Source: Flavobacterium limi (GTDB taxonomy: Bacteria > Bacteroidota > Bacteroidia > Flavobacteriales > Flavobacteriaceae). Taken from it: 64,000 bases of DNA. A model generated the notes under the pieces. The model was not told where the DNA came from. It saw only the letters and a list, made by a program, of their open reading frames with translations, and ran no database searches. Below are positions 46,063 to 57,000 of this stretch, piece by piece. The position numbers and the translations under genes were made by a program. Positions within the stretch are counted from its first letter, which is position 1, and every line of letters begins with the position of its first letter. The stretch is from the NCBI RefSeq assembly GCF_010645075.1, contig NZ_JAADZV010000001.1:1034933-1098932 (forward strand), given 5' to 3'.

Positions 46063-47190
46063 TTATTTGGCTGTGTTGGAAGCTGTCATTTTTTGTACAG
46101 TTTCACGAATACCTTTTTCATGGCGATATTCTACGGCCCGAAGTTTTTGCTGGTATAATTCATAACTGTATTTGTAGTATTCTTCTGTTACTACTTTTTC
46201 AGTATTTTTTTTCAATATCAGTTTTTCAATTTCACTATATTGTTGTTCTGTCAGATTATAAGTGACTCTTAAAGTTTGAAATTCTTTCTTAGAGTCTCGA
46301 ATAATTCGGTTTTGCATTTGGGATACAAAAACTGTTTCAAACTCTTCTATTTTTAATATTTTACTTAATTGCTCACGAAATTCAAGATAAATTGGATATT
46401 CATCGTCATCAGGATCATGAAAATTGATTACGTTCGCTGCATCATTTTCTCTCCATGTTTTAAGCCTTTTGTCATTTCGTTCCTGTAAGATCTGTAATGC
46501 AATTAAAATTTTATGTATTCTGTCAGAATCAACATTCGCGACATTAAGTTTTTTAATAAGGTTGTCTGTTTTTGTGTTTTTGGAATAGAATAATCCAAAA
46601 CTCTTCAATAATTCCCTTTCCTTATCTGAGGATTTTATTTTTTCTTCCGTATAGTTGTTCCATGATAAATTATCATCATAATTGTAATATTCTTTTGTTA
46701 GAATTTCATTGGCAGTAGTATCATACAGAAGTTTTTTTAGTTTTGCCTCCTGATCGGAAGTAAGTTTGTATCTCTTTTTCAAAACATTGAATTTATCATT
46801 TGCCATTAGCTCTATTCTCGAAGCCAGTTGAGGCAAAAACAACTGTTTGAATTGCGCTATGGTAATAATTTCGGATAATGCGAGGATAAATTTTTGATTA
46901 CGGTATTTAGTAGTCGTTTCTTCGTCATGAAATACAAAAGGATATTTTGCTTTTAGTTCGCTTTGCTGTTTTAAGTCTTCAGCAATTAGCCTGTCTAATT
47001 CCATGATTAACTCTCTGACTTTAGCAGTCTGGCTTTTTGATAAACCGGCATTGTTCATCGTATTTACAAAATTATCTATAAGATTATTTGTATCTGCTTG
47101 GCTAAAAGAAAGTTCAAATTGAAATAAAAATAGGATAAGGAGAAGAAAGGGAAATTTTTTGGTCAGGAATGATTTGAGGTTTTTATGCAT
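46063..47190 (-). CDS. Secreted helical protein with internal duplication
   Basis: A 375-residue protein from ATG 47190; the frame is open to 47256, but only the internal start gives a proper signal peptide (hydrophobic run ending ELSFSQ). The mature protein is highly charged and alpha-helical, with two related halves: RYKLTSDQEAKLKKLL with EILTKEYYNY and TYNLTEQQYSEIEKLI with KVVTEEYYKY. No family recognised. It is the first of four same-strand envelope genes. Confidence 0.65.
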   Translation of the reverse strand: MHKNLKSFLTKKFPFLLLILFLFQFELSFSQADTNNLIDNFVNTMNNAGLSKSQTAKVRELIMELDRLIAEDLKQQSELKAKYPFVFHDEETTTKYRNQKFILALSEIITIAQFKQLFLPQLASRIELMANDKFNVLKKRYKLTSDQEAKLKKLLYDTTANEILTKEYYNYDDNLSWNNYTEEKIKSSDKERELLKSFGLFYSKNTKTDNLIKKLNVANVDSDRIHKILIALQILQERNDKRLKTWRENDAANVINFHDPDDDEYPIYLEFREQLSKILKIEEFETVFVSQMQNRIIRDSKKEFQTLRVTYNLTEQQYSEIEKLILKKNTEKVVTEEYYKYSYELYQQKLRAVEYRHEKGIRETVQKMTASNTAK

Positions 47191-47641
47191 TTTTTTGTAA
47201 AATTTTTCATCAAAAATAGTTGCGTCAAATTTGGATATGTGGCGATATTTTGTCAAAATACAATACTATTTTATCATTTTTGAAAAGCATGACTAACAGG
47301 TAAAAAGACATATAATTGATTTGAATATCTCTATTTAGGAGGCTTGTCTATTTTTTTTGAGGATGTTGCCTTGTAGGGCGACTAAAAAGTATTATGGCAG
47401 ATGCAGCAAAAGAAAACTACTCAAACAAGAATTTCTGTAATATATCCGAATGCTATTAAAAGAATATCCAGCTGTAAAAGATTTTGCATGTCGCACCTCT
47501 GTGAGCGAACTGATAGTTACAGAATGTAAAATCTTTGACTCTGTGAATGACTGTGCCACTATTATCGCACTAAACTTTTATGTAATTACTTTGTAAAGCA
47601 GTAAATGTAAATTTGTAAAATGAGAAAAGTATTTAAATAAA
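47191..47641. other. Intergenic region without recognised gene
   Basis: About 450 bp. A 21-codon ORF near 47394 is the best coding candidate and is not convincing. No strong hairpin or repeat seen. Confidence 0.4.
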
Positions 47642-47666
47642 AAAAGCACCTCGTTGAGGTGCTTTT
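47642..47666 (-). terminator. Terminator of tRNA-Ser
   Basis: Perfect 11-bp stem (AAAAGCACCTC with GAGGTGCTTTT, loop GTT) directly after the tRNA on the minus strand, followed by T-rich sequence. Confidence 0.9.
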
Positions 47667-47669
47667 AAG

Positions 47670-47754
47670 CGGAGAAAGAGGGATTCGAACCCCCGGACCT
47701 GTTACAGTCAACAGTTTTCAAGACTGCCGCATTCGACCGCTCTGCCATTTCTCC
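47670..47754 (-). tRNA. tRNA-Ser(TGA)
   Basis: 85-nt class II tRNA on the minus strand: acceptor GGAGAAA with TTTCTCC, D-arm region GGCAGAGCGGTCGAATGCGG, anticodon stem-loop CAGTCTTGAAAACTG giving anticodon TGA, a long variable arm as in Ser/Leu tRNAs, and T-arm GGGTTCGAATCCC. CCA is not encoded. The compositionally foreign cassette begins less than 300 bp away, so the tRNA could mark an integration site, though no att duplication was found. Confidence 0.95.
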
Positions 47755-48038
47755 AGTATGCCGCAATCATTCTCTGAATGCGGGTGCAAAGATAAAATGT
47801 TTTTTGGATTCTGGAAATTTTTCTGCTACTATTTATCAATAAAATGATTTCTCGTGTACTTGACTCTTTAATGACAAAATTTTAATAAAAGGCCTGAACC
47901 TTTTTCAAAACCTGAAAAAGGCACGTTTTTCACAACTTTTGTCCTGTTTTTCACAACACTTTTTAAAAACCACCCATCTAAATTTGTTTAGGGTTTAGAA
48001 ACAAATCGGAAGTTAGGTTTAAAAAAAGCAAACAGGGT

Positions 48039-49544
48039 ATGGAGTCAAAAGTAAGTCTTAAAAGTATAATTGTAGAAATAATCTGTTATCTGTATGTCCT
48101 TTTATTTGTCTACGCGGCAGTAAGCAAAATATTGGATTTCGAAAATTTTCGGGTACAGTTGGGGCAGTCGCCTTTGCTAAGTGCCTTTGCAGTAGGCGTG
48201 GCATGGCTCGTTCCGGCAATCGAACTGCTCATTGCACTGGCGCTCATGCTGCCAAAGTTTCGAAGTGTAGGACTTTTAGGGGCCTTTACACTGATGACCA
48301 TGTTCAGCGTTTACATTTTCATCATCCTGCATTACAGTTCCTTCGTTCCCTGTTCCTGTGGCGGAATATTAGAAAAAATGACATGGAACGTCCATCTCAT
48401 TTTTAATATCATATTCGTCCTGCTGGCTGCTTTGGCAATCGGATGGCATGCTAAAGAGAATAGAAAGAAAAGAAGTATCTCAACTGTCGTGACCATACCA
48501 CTTTCAGCCGTTTCAGGTACTCTTGCAATCATTGCGTTATTTCTGTTTTCAGAAGACATTATGCAGTATAAAAATCCGTTTATCAGACGGTATCCACAGC
48601 ATCCCATAACCTTAATAAACAGCATAGATCTACAATTTAACTCCTATTATATAGCAGGTTATACCCGGAACAAACTCTATTTGGGCAACTACACTGCACC
48701 GCTTCATATGATAGCTATAGGTCCCGGTTTAAAAACCCGGGAAATCATAGAAATTGCTTTTGAACCCAAAAAAATTCCTTTCAAAAGCGTCAGGATAGCC
48801 GTTAGGGATTCCGTCTTTTATCTGATGGACGGCAGTGTTCCGGTGGTATTTACAGGCAGTACAAAGAATTGGAAAGTCAACAGCCAGCTCAAAGGAGTTC
48901 CTTATTTTACATTAGCAGAACCCATAGACACCACGAGTATCCTGTTCAGATCAAACAACAGCAAAAAGGCATCCCATGTTTTAGGGGTTTACAAGAAAAA
49001 CCGGAATCCCAAAAGCAGTTACAATCCTTCACTTTTAAAACAGCAGATCGATGGCATTTTTGATACGGATGGTTTACTGGTTTTCGACCCCAAAAAACAG
49101 CGTATGGTATATGTGTATTACTATCGAAATGAATTTATAGTAGCCGATAAAGAACTAGCCCTAAAATACCGGGGACGCACAATAGATACCATCACACAGG
49201 CAAAAATAAAAGTAGCGTATCTCAATAAAAACACGTCCCGAAAAATGGCGGCACCACCCCTCACAGTCAATGCACATGCCGCACTGTGCGAAAATCTGTT
49301 ATGGGTCCATTCCAATATTCAGGGACAATTTGAAGAAGAACAGCTTTGGAAAAATGCGTATATCATTGACGTTTACGATCTCAAAAAGCATCGCTATGTG
49401 CTGAGTTTTGCAATCTACAAAGTAGGAGATAAAAAGTTGAGGGCGTTGTATGTAACCCCTTCGCATCTATATGCCCTGATGGACAATGAACTTGTAATGT
49501 ACGAGCTGCGTACTGTTTTAAAGAAAGAAATGAAAGGCAATTAG
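48039..49544 (+). CDS. MauE/DoxX-like membrane protein with large C-terminal domain
   Basis: A 501-residue protein. Residues 1-180 carry about five helices of the MauE/DoxX type (SKILDFENFRVQL, LVPAIELLIALALML) with a Cys pair in FVPCSCGGIL; MauE-like proteins take part in thiol/disulfide chemistry outside the membrane. Residues 180-500 form an exported beta-rich domain, possibly propeller-like, with no cysteine-rich motif. It opens a cassette of higher G+C than its surroundings and is followed by a four-cysteine small secreted protein, a plausible substrate. Confidence 0.75.
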   Translation: MESKVSLKSIIVEIICYLYVLLFVYAAVSKILDFENFRVQLGQSPLLSAFAVGVAWLVPAIELLIALALMLPKFRSVGLLGAFTLMTMFSVYIFIILHYSSFVPCSCGGILEKMTWNVHLIFNIIFVLLAALAIGWHAKENRKKRSISTVVTIPLSAVSGTLAIIALFLFSEDIMQYKNPFIRRYPQHPITLINSIDLQFNSYYIAGYTRNKLYLGNYTAPLHMIAIGPGLKTREIIEIAFEPKKIPFKSVRIAVRDSVFYLMDGSVPVVFTGSTKNWKVNSQLKGVPYFTLAEPIDTTSILFRSNNSKKASHVLGVYKKNRNPKSSYNPSLLKQQIDGIFDTDGLLVFDPKKQRMVYVYYYRNEFIVADKELALKYRGRTIDTITQAKIKVAYLNKNTSRKMAAPPLTVNAHAALCENLLWVHSNIQGQFEEEQLWKNAYIIDVYDLKKHRYVLSFAIYKVGDKKLRALYVTPSHLYALMDNELVMYELRTVLKKEMKGN

Positions 49545-49649
49545 AGAGTAAAGAATTTTAATGCCAAAAAATATACTGGCCGGTATCAGGAAAAAGACCG
49601 AACACCTGTAGAAAAAAGTAGGTCAAAGTGTAACATAATATAGAATAGT

Positions 49650-49916
49650 ATGAAAACTTTATTTTTAAAAAAAGTAACACCTTTTGCTGTGGTAGCATTG
49701 GCAGTTGCGGGGGCATTTGCAACAACATCCATGCAAAGTGCTTCAGTGGTTGCTGACGAAATAGGATATACGCTTAATTCTCAGGGCGCATGTAATATTG
49801 AAGTGGAATGTAGCACCATTCAGGCTCAGGTATGTCGCGTCAATGGAGACAGCGGGGCACAGGCTTTTGGTAAAAACGATCAGGAAAACTGTACCGAACT
49901 TTTGTATCGTCCTTAA
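49650..49916 (+). CDS. Small secreted four-cysteine protein (DUF6520-like)
   Basis: An 88-residue protein with an export signal (MKTLFLKKVTPFAVVALAVAG in part) and a mature part of about 50 residues with C48, C54, C62 and C81, ending in LLYRP. I recognise it as the Bacteroidota family DUF6520, often found beside MauE-like proteins and SusC/SusD. The four cysteines suggest two disulfides. Role unknown; see the finding on this cassette. Confidence 0.75.
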   Translation: MKTLFLKKVTPFAVVALAVAGAFATTSMQSASVVADEIGYTLNSQGACNIEVECSTIQAQVCRVNGDSGAQAFGKNDQENCTELLYRP

Positions 49917-49943
49917 TTCTCCAATCTTTTTTTTCAAAATTGT

Positions 49944-49970
49944 AATGCAGTTCCGGTTCGGAACTGCATT
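49944..49970. terminator. Bidirectional terminator in the cassette
   Basis: Perfect 12-bp stem (AATGCAGTTCCG with its complement, loop GTT) followed by ATTTTTT, between the four-Cys gene and the convergent peptidase. Confidence 0.9.
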
Positions 49971-49991
49971 ATTTTTTAAGAGGTTTTGTAA

Positions 49992-52613
49992 TTACTCCGT
50001 TCCTTTTTCAATCCAGGAGGGGAGGGCTTCATTTTTAAGATAACAGCCAAACCACTCCCCGACACGCTGTGTAAAATCCTTTTGATTTTCGGGATTAAGC
50101 AGACTGTGCGCTTCGTCAGTATAAAACAAGGTGACATTTTTTTTACCAAGACGCCGGAGTGCCATATAGTATTCCACGCTCTGATGCCAGTCTACGTGCT
50201 GGTCTTTTTTGCCTGTCCATAACAGCAGAGGGGTTGTAATGTGCTCCGCATTACATACAGGCGAATTACGAGTGTAGGCCAGAGGGTCTTCATAAGGACT
50301 TTTCCCGATTCTCCACTGCTCCTTGTTCATCCGCCAGAGATCAGGCTTTCCGGTGTCCCATCCTACGTTCAGAAAATAACTGTTCAGGTCCGTTACGGCT
50401 GCTCCGGCAATAGCAGCGGCAAACAGGTTGGTCTGCGTAATGATAAAAGCGGTTTCATAGCCCCCGAACGAATGCCCGATCAGCCCGATTTTGTTGGGGT
50501 TGACCAGCCCGGTTTCAATCACTTTTTTAGTACCCGACACCACACAGTCGGTTGCCGAGATGCCGGGATTTCCCTCCTTGTGAAGGATATCCGGCAGGAG
50601 AATAAAATAACCCTGTTGCGTAAGGTTCGCAGCATTAAAACCTTCTTCCGAAAAAAGAGAGGGATTACGGTACAGATGAAGTTCATTCGACAGATATTCA
50701 TAAATATGTACTACCATCGGATATTTTTTTCCTGCACTCCATTGAGCGGGATACAATAAAACCCCTTTCAGGTTTTCTTTCTCTGAATTTTGATAGTGTA
50801 CCAGTTCAGATCTTCCCCAGTCATAATCAAAATGATGCGGATTGCTCTGAAAAATCAGTTTTGGAGCTGATGATACCGTTTTGGAAAACAAGGCCGGGGG
50901 CAAATCAAACTTTTGCTGCCTGTAGAAAAAAGTGTTCTTTTTCTCGTTGCAGAACAGCTGGTCAATAAAATAATCCCCGTAAACAATAGCTTGCAACTCA
51001 GACTGTTTATTCCGTATAAAATAGCCGGTCTTTCCATCATCACCTTCAGCCCGCAGCAAAACCTCTTTTTCCAGATCAAGGACGTCACGTCTGAACCCAT
51101 CATAATACAGGGAGGTTTTGTAGGCAGGCGAACTATCGGCTATTCGGTACCGGATTCCGGCTTCACGCCCTTTGGTTATTCTTCTGTACGAACTTCCGTC
51201 AGTCTTGATAGCCCACAGGTCATAGTGGTCATAAAGCACAATTTCCTTGTCATCCACAGTCCAGCCCGGATTACCATAGGCAGAGACAGTGACCAGCTTG
51301 AATACTTTTCCGTAAAAAACGGCCTTTGTAGCGGCAGTAATATTGGTATGTCGTTTTTCCCTGATCGAATACACCCACCAGTGGTTGGCGCTAAAATAAG
51401 CGATGTATTTTCCACCGGGAGAAACAAGCATCTGGTGGGCAGAAGCAGCATGATTTTTTAAAAACAATTCCTGTTGGCCGGTCTTAAGGTTCAAAAGATA
51501 ATAATCCCTGTTGCTGCTATATTCAAATTGCGGTTCATAAGCTTTTGGGTTCGACAGGATCGCATAACGATAATCTCCGGTAAGCATGAGTTTGGGCAGC
51601 TCATTGCTGGTAACAGGCATAAAAGCATTTGTAATAGGAAACCAGACTGCAACTTTTGACTGCCGGTCAAATTTTCCCTCTTTCTGTTCCTGGGGATAAA
51701 TCCATTTGTCTTTGGTATGCCAGATTTCTACAGCAGCTTTTGGTTGGGCATCGCCGGGACTGTTTTTCTTTTTAAGGGACACAAACACGCTTTGCAGGTC
51801 ATCCGCTATAGTAATTTTATAAGTGGAACCTAAAACGATAGCACGGTCCTTGGGAAATTGAGGCTGGCCAGCTGCATCAAGGCGGTACAATTTTTTAGTC
51901 TTTAAAATATAATAATGGAGCATGTTTTCGTTTAAATTGCGTCCCTGTCCCAGAAAAGCAACAGATTTGCCGTCTTTTTGCCAGACAAACCCGTCAAAAT
52001 CAAAATCGCTTTCTCCCGTAATCCATTCAATTTGGGTAGTTTGGGTCAGGTGCAGCAGTCCGATCGCCTGTTGGCTGTTGGAAACCACCGAAAAAACCGC
52101 GGCAGCACCGTCAGGACTTACCGAAAAACGTTTTACTCCCTTGATTTCTTCAAACCGGCTTTCAGACGGACGCCTGCTGCGCAGGACCTGGCTTTCGGTT
52201 CCATCGGGCTTCAGGAGCATTAGCCGGTCGGCTTTTTTCGAATAGGCATAGGCTAAAACGTCAGGGATAGTTTCCTTGTTTCCGGTGTTGAGGTTCATGA
52301 TAGTCAGTTGGTTGTTTTTTTGGGTGATAAAGTGATTCGATTCCGTAAAATCAGACTGCTCACAGCCGGCGAAGCTATAAGTAACGGCGGTAGTGGTATT
52401 TTTTACAAACAGGCTGTCGGTGCCATTTTGATACTGAATCCGATAACTGATCCATTTGGAATCACGCGATAGCTGATCAGAACGAAGCTCTCCCCACAAG
52501 GGATAATCGTCAGGGGTTAATTGCTTTTTTGCCCCCTGTCCCCATAAGGGACAGGTTACTAATGGCAAAATAAAAAATAAAACGGCGATTTGGGGTGAAA
52601 ATTTAAAATTCAT
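49992..52613 (-). CDS. S9-family prolyl oligopeptidase-like peptidase
   Basis: An 873-residue exported serine peptidase from ATG 52613, chosen for its signal peptide (MNFKFSPQIAVLFF..) and 20-bp gap to susD; longer starts at 52643 or 52679 would overlap susD. After a beta-propeller (about 50-560) comes the alpha/beta hydrolase: Ser715 in GLIGHSFGGYE, Asp in WTGKKDQHVDW, His in TDEAHSLLN. It probably cuts peptides in the periplasm. It is the last gene of a susC-susD-peptidase operon. Confidence 0.9.
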   Translation of the reverse strand: MNFKFSPQIAVLFFILPLVTCPLWGQGAKKQLTPDDYPLWGELRSDQLSRDSKWISYRIQYQNGTDSLFVKNTTTAVTYSFAGCEQSDFTESNHFITQKNNQLTIMNLNTGNKETIPDVLAYAYSKKADRLMLLKPDGTESQVLRSRRPSESRFEEIKGVKRFSVSPDGAAAVFSVVSNSQQAIGLLHLTQTTQIEWITGESDFDFDGFVWQKDGKSVAFLGQGRNLNENMLHYYILKTKKLYRLDAAGQPQFPKDRAIVLGSTYKITIADDLQSVFVSLKKKNSPGDAQPKAAVEIWHTKDKWIYPQEQKEGKFDRQSKVAVWFPITNAFMPVTSNELPKLMLTGDYRYAILSNPKAYEPQFEYSSNRDYYLLNLKTGQQELFLKNHAASAHQMLVSPGGKYIAYFSANHWWVYSIREKRHTNITAATKAVFYGKVFKLVTVSAYGNPGWTVDDKEIVLYDHYDLWAIKTDGSSYRRITKGREAGIRYRIADSSPAYKTSLYYDGFRRDVLDLEKEVLLRAEGDDGKTGYFIRNKQSELQAIVYGDYFIDQLFCNEKKNTFFYRQQKFDLPPALFSKTVSSAPKLIFQSNPHHFDYDWGRSELVHYQNSEKENLKGVLLYPAQWSAGKKYPMVVHIYEYLSNELHLYRNPSLFSEEGFNAANLTQQGYFILLPDILHKEGNPGISATDCVVSGTKKVIETGLVNPNKIGLIGHSFGGYETAFIITQTNLFAAAIAGAAVTDLNSYFLNVGWDTGKPDLWRMNKEQWRIGKSPYEDPLAYTRNSPVCNAEHITTPLLLWTGKKDQHVDWHQSVEYYMALRRLGKKNVTLFYTDEAHSLLNPENQKDFTQRVGEWFGCYLKNEALPSWIEKGTE

Positions 52614-52632
52614 ACGGGCTGAGGAATTAAGA

Positions 52633-54030
52633 TTAGTGTTCATAACCCGGATTTTGGATGCCCAAAAAAGGGTTGGCATTCAGTTCGTTAAGCGGAATAG
52701 GAAACAGCGCATCGGAGGTATTCCATCCGGGTTTCAGGGGCGTCAGTGTCGCATCCAGCAGGCTAGTGCGTTTAAGGTCAAAAAAACGATGGCCATGCTC
52801 GGTAAACAGTTCCCATCTTCTTTCCTGAAGAACGGCTGTTACGAGCTCTTCGGGTGTTACAGCATCCGTATCGCCAAGTCCGGCACGTTTGCGCACAGCA
52901 TTCAGGTCTTCTTTGGCACCAATCAGGTCGCCCTGTCTGGCCCTCGCCTCAGCCCGGATCAGATATTGTTCCGCAAGACGAAACACCACAGCATATTCAA
53001 CAGAGGTGGTGGTAAAGGTGCGTTCCTTGTATTTATAAGCATGATACCAGTTTGAAGTTCCTTTGGTAACCATTTTAATCCAGTTGAACCGGCGTCCGTC
53101 TGCAGTGGCAAAAGAGTTGACCAGATTAGGATGTAAGGCAACAAGCGAAGGGGGACCGGCAGTAAAAATAAATAAGGCACCTTCCTTCGTGTTTTGTCCT
53201 GCCGTGGGCGACTGCAATTGCCAGATGGTTTCTTTAGAACCAATCAGGAAAACCTCGTTCAGTTTAGGGGTCAGCACAAACAAGCCGCTTTCGTTGATCA
53301 GGGCAGAAGCAGCGTTGGCAGCCTCGGCATACGACTGATTGTACAGGTACACTCGGGCCAGCAGGGCTTTGGCAGCATATTGGTTGGGGATGCTTCTGTC
53401 GGCAGCACTGTATTTAGGCTGTAGCAGGGCAATGGCGTTTTCCAGGTCGGTAAGGATTCTTTCATACACCTCACCCAAAGGCATGCGGGTTGCTTTGCTG
53501 TTGATTCGGTAATCTGTAGTGGTAATATAAGGCACATCGCCGTACAGATTAACAAGATAAAAATGAAGCAGCGCACGGATAAACAAGGACTCACCACGCA
53601 GTTGCCTTTTGTTTTCATCGGTAAAATTATCGTTCCCTTCCACAGCTTCCAGAATAGAATTGGCAGCATAGATATGGTTGTAGGTGGTATTCCAGTACGT
53701 CGCAACAGCAGCATTAGTGGGCAGCAGGGCGTTGTTGTAAAAGTTAAAACTCGCATTAGACGGAGTGCCGTAAGGCGTCAGCTCATCGCTGTAATGCCCC
53801 AGTTGATTCGAGAGTCCGGTGTTGACTCCCGTCAGGATGCCTCTGTCCCTGATCTTGGCGTATATATCCGTCAAAGCGGCATTCGCAGTGGCGTACTCCC
53901 CAAAAACGGTTTCTTCGGTCAGCTGCGAATCCGGCAGGGGAACCTCAATAAACGAGTCACAGGAAACAAAGGCGAAACAGGCCATCAGGAAACGGGCGAT
54001 AGGGGGCGTAATCGTATAAATAGTTTTCAT
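52633..54030 (-). CDS. SusD/RagB-type nutrient-binding lipoprotein
   Basis: A 465-residue surface lipoprotein (lipobox FVSC, then DSFIEVPLP) with SusD marks: TEETVFGEYATANAAL, an N-terminal TPR-like helical fold, and the C-terminal WNTSDALFPIPLNELNANP ending NPGYEH. It forms the lid of the SusC transporter encoded 10 bp upstream. With an S9 peptidase rather than glycoside hydrolases, the ligand is likelier a peptide, as for RagAB. Confidence 0.92.
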   Translation of the reverse strand: MKTIYTITPPIARFLMACFAFVSCDSFIEVPLPDSQLTEETVFGEYATANAALTDIYAKIRDRGILTGVNTGLSNQLGHYSDELTPYGTPSNASFNFYNNALLPTNAAVATYWNTTYNHIYAANSILEAVEGNDNFTDENKRQLRGESLFIRALLHFYLVNLYGDVPYITTTDYRINSKATRMPLGEVYERILTDLENAIALLQPKYSAADRSIPNQYAAKALLARVYLYNQSYAEAANAASALINESGLFVLTPKLNEVFLIGSKETIWQLQSPTAGQNTKEGALFIFTAGPPSLVALHPNLVNSFATADGRRFNWIKMVTKGTSNWYHAYKYKERTFTTTSVEYAVVFRLAEQYLIRAEARARQGDLIGAKEDLNAVRKRAGLGDTDAVTPEELVTAVLQERRWELFTEHGHRFFDLKRTSLLDATLTPLKPGWNTSDALFPIPLNELNANPFLGIQNPGYEH

Positions 54031-54040
54031 ATTGTTCAGA

Positions 54041-57000
54041 TTAAAAAGTTAGTTGTACTCCGGCAGTAATAACTTTAAGCGGGGGCAGGTATCCGGTAAA
54101 CGTAAACTCAGGATCACCGCCTTTACAACGCGTAAAAGTCAGCAGGTTCTGGCTTTGCAGCAATACAGTACATCGGGTATGGTTAAGCTGCAGCGGTACA
54201 TCGTACGAGAGCGCAATATTTTTTAGCCTGATAAACGAGGCATCCGTGATACTGGCTGTACTTTTATTGAACAAATTATCGCCCTGTACCACACTGCTGT
54301 TTACACCCGTTGTATACCGCTGGTAAGAAGCGGGATCGCCCGCACTAACCCAGCTGTCGCCTGCTGTAAGGGGCTGGTTGGCCATCTGGCCTGCAAAGCC
54401 CATTGGGTAAAGGATATTGTCCTGTTTGACAAACTGAAAAAGAAAATCCAGTTTCCAGTTCTTGTACCGAAGCTCATTGTGTAGCCCGCCGTAATACTTT
54501 GGGTTCAGGTCGGCTATGGTTTGCTGGTCTTCCGGTGCCGTTATCCTTCCGTCCTGATTCAAATCTTCAAATTCGTATACGCCCGTCTGGTCGTTAACGC
54601 CTTTAAAAGTATAGAGCAGCAGGATATTCAAAGGCTGTCCGATCCGGTATTTTTGACTGTAGGCAGAATTCGCCAGTCCGGGAAATTCAATCAGGCGGTT
54701 GCGGGCAAACGTCAGGTTCAGGCTGGTCGTCCAGTTAAAATGGGCAGTGTTCAGGTTGACAGTCCGCAGGCTCAACTCCCAACCGGTATTCTCGACCGTG
54801 GCGTCAAGATTCGACTGCAGTACGCTAAAACCCGTAGTGCCCGGCAGCGGAACACCAACCAGCTGATTAGAGGAGCGGTTGCTGTACCACGCCGCCGTGG
54901 CAAAAATCCGGTCCTGAAAAAAGCCAAGTTCCAGTGCAGCCTCGGTTTTTTTGTTGGTCTCCCATCCAAAATTGGCATTAAACAGGCGCGTAGGCTGCAT
55001 CCCGACAGCGTTGCTGTAATTCGCACTGGCTGTAGTATAGGTATTAAGAAACATATAATCGCCAATCTGGTCATTGCCGGTCGTCCCCAAACTCGAACGT
55101 ATTTTGCCAAAACTCAGCCACGGCAGTGCAGCAAACAGCCCTTCCTGATGAAAAAGCCACGCAGCGCCAACAGCACCAAAAGTGGCAAACTGATTGCCCG
55201 GGCCAAAACGGCTTGAACCATCACGTCGGGCTGTCAGGTTCAGGATATAACGACTGGCGTACGCATAATTGATTCTCCCAAAAAAAGCCTGATATCGGTA
55301 TTGGGTGCTTTCATCCAGCAAAACCTTGGGGAATTTGGCAGCCGCCAGATTATAGATCAGGCTGTTGGAGCTGAAACCGCTTCCCGATTCATACAGCTTT
55401 TCAGTAGTCTGATGCTGAAAAGTAGCGCCCAAAAGCACATCCAGAGCGCCCCGGCCCGTTTCTTTTTTCCAGTTCAGTTGAGGTTCAGCAATCCACGAAG
55501 AGCGATGGGTATGGTTCACATAAATCGTCGACCGGTCACTCGTGATACCGTAGGCAGGGTTATAAATCGTCGATGGCGAGGTACGGGTCTCCACAGTATT
55601 CAGGTCCGTATACCCAAAACTGCTCTTCAGGGTCAGTTGGGGCAGTAGCACATACGACAGCACCGTATTGGCAACAAGGTCTTTGGTTCTGGACAGAAAC
55701 TGCGCATTAAGGTTCCGCAGCGGATTGTCCCACGTTCCGTCTTCCCAGTTCAGTTCACCATTGGCGTCATACAAAGCAGGGGCATTGGGCGCAAGCGCTC
55801 GGGCATCATACGTCAGGTCAAAAGCAGGCAGGTTGTTGTCCTGTGCAGTATACCCGCCGGAAAAGGCAATACGAAACCGGTCATCCTCAGAACGATGGTT
55901 GATATTGACCTGCGCACCGCCTTTTTTATAAACAAAATCCCCGGGAAAAACTGTCGTTTCCTGATGGTAATTCCCGCTCAGCAAAAACTGCGTCCGTTGG
56001 GATCCGCCGGATACAGTCCCCTGAAAATCCTGCAGCAGCGTAGTACCGCCCAACAGTTCTTTTTGCCAGTCGGTATAGCGGTTTTGGTCCCAGGTGCCGT
56101 TAATATCGTAATCGGTGGCACCGTAACTCGTGAGTCCGTCATTCACAAAAGCCTGTCTCCGCATGGCAAGATACTGCTCGGTGTGCATCAGGTCCATAAA
56201 TCTGGTCACCCTTCCTGCTCCGGTAGAGGCATTAACAGTAAAGGTAGTTTGGCCCGCTTTGCCTTTTTTGGTCGTAATCAGCACCACACCATTGGCACCT
56301 CTGGAACCATAAATAGCCGTAGCATCAGCATCTTTAAGGACTTCGATACTCTCAATGGCATCAGGATTGATACTGTTCAGCGGACTCGTAACACTCGGAT
56401 ACGTAGTAGCCGTCTGGTTGTACCCGATGGGGTCAGAAGCATACGGTACACCATCGATAATATACAAAGGCGCATTGCCCTCAGTACGAATGCTGTTTTG
56501 ACCCCGTATCTTGATGTCGAATCCCCCGCCGGGCACTCCGGTAGTCTGGGTAATATTCACACCCGCCATACGCCCCTGCATCGTAGCGAGTACATTAGTC
56601 ACAGGCTGATTTTCGATGTCCTTTGCCGTAATCCGGGCAATGCTTCCGGTACGTTCGCTTTCTTTTACCGAATAATATCCGGCATTTACCCGAACTTCCT
56701 GTAGGGTAGTGGTATCAAATTGCAGGACAATAGCAATTTTAGTACGGCCGGAAATTGGAAAAACAGCAGTTTTAAAACCAATAAAAGAAACAATCAAAGT
56801 ATCCTGAGGCGAAGCCGAAAGACTGTACTGACCACTGTAGTCAGTAATGGCAGTAACATTGAGTTTGCCTTTTACGGCAATCGTAACCCCGGGCAGAGGA
56901 GCAGTACCATCTGTTACAATACCCTGAATTTGATGTTGTTGAAGAAAAGTTGTGGAATTCCGGACTCCGTTTTTGGAGTAAACAGGGTAGAAAGGCAGTA

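Noticed and set aside
47394..47459. 21-codon ORF in the gap before the tRNA
   Set aside because: Too short, no ribosome-binding or structural support.
47659..47847. 62-residue ORF overlapping the tRNA
   Set aside because: It reads through the tRNA-Ser gene on the wrong strand.
50241..50759. 172-residue plus-strand ORF opposite the S9 peptidase
   Set aside because: Shadow ORF in the complementary frame of a well-supported gene.
54521..55216. 231-residue plus-strand ORF opposite susC
   Set aside because: Shadow ORF; low plausibility and composition of a complement strand.
55895..56704. 269-residue plus-strand ORF opposite susC
   Set aside because: Antisense shadow of a G+C-rich gene; no motif, start context or neighbour support.
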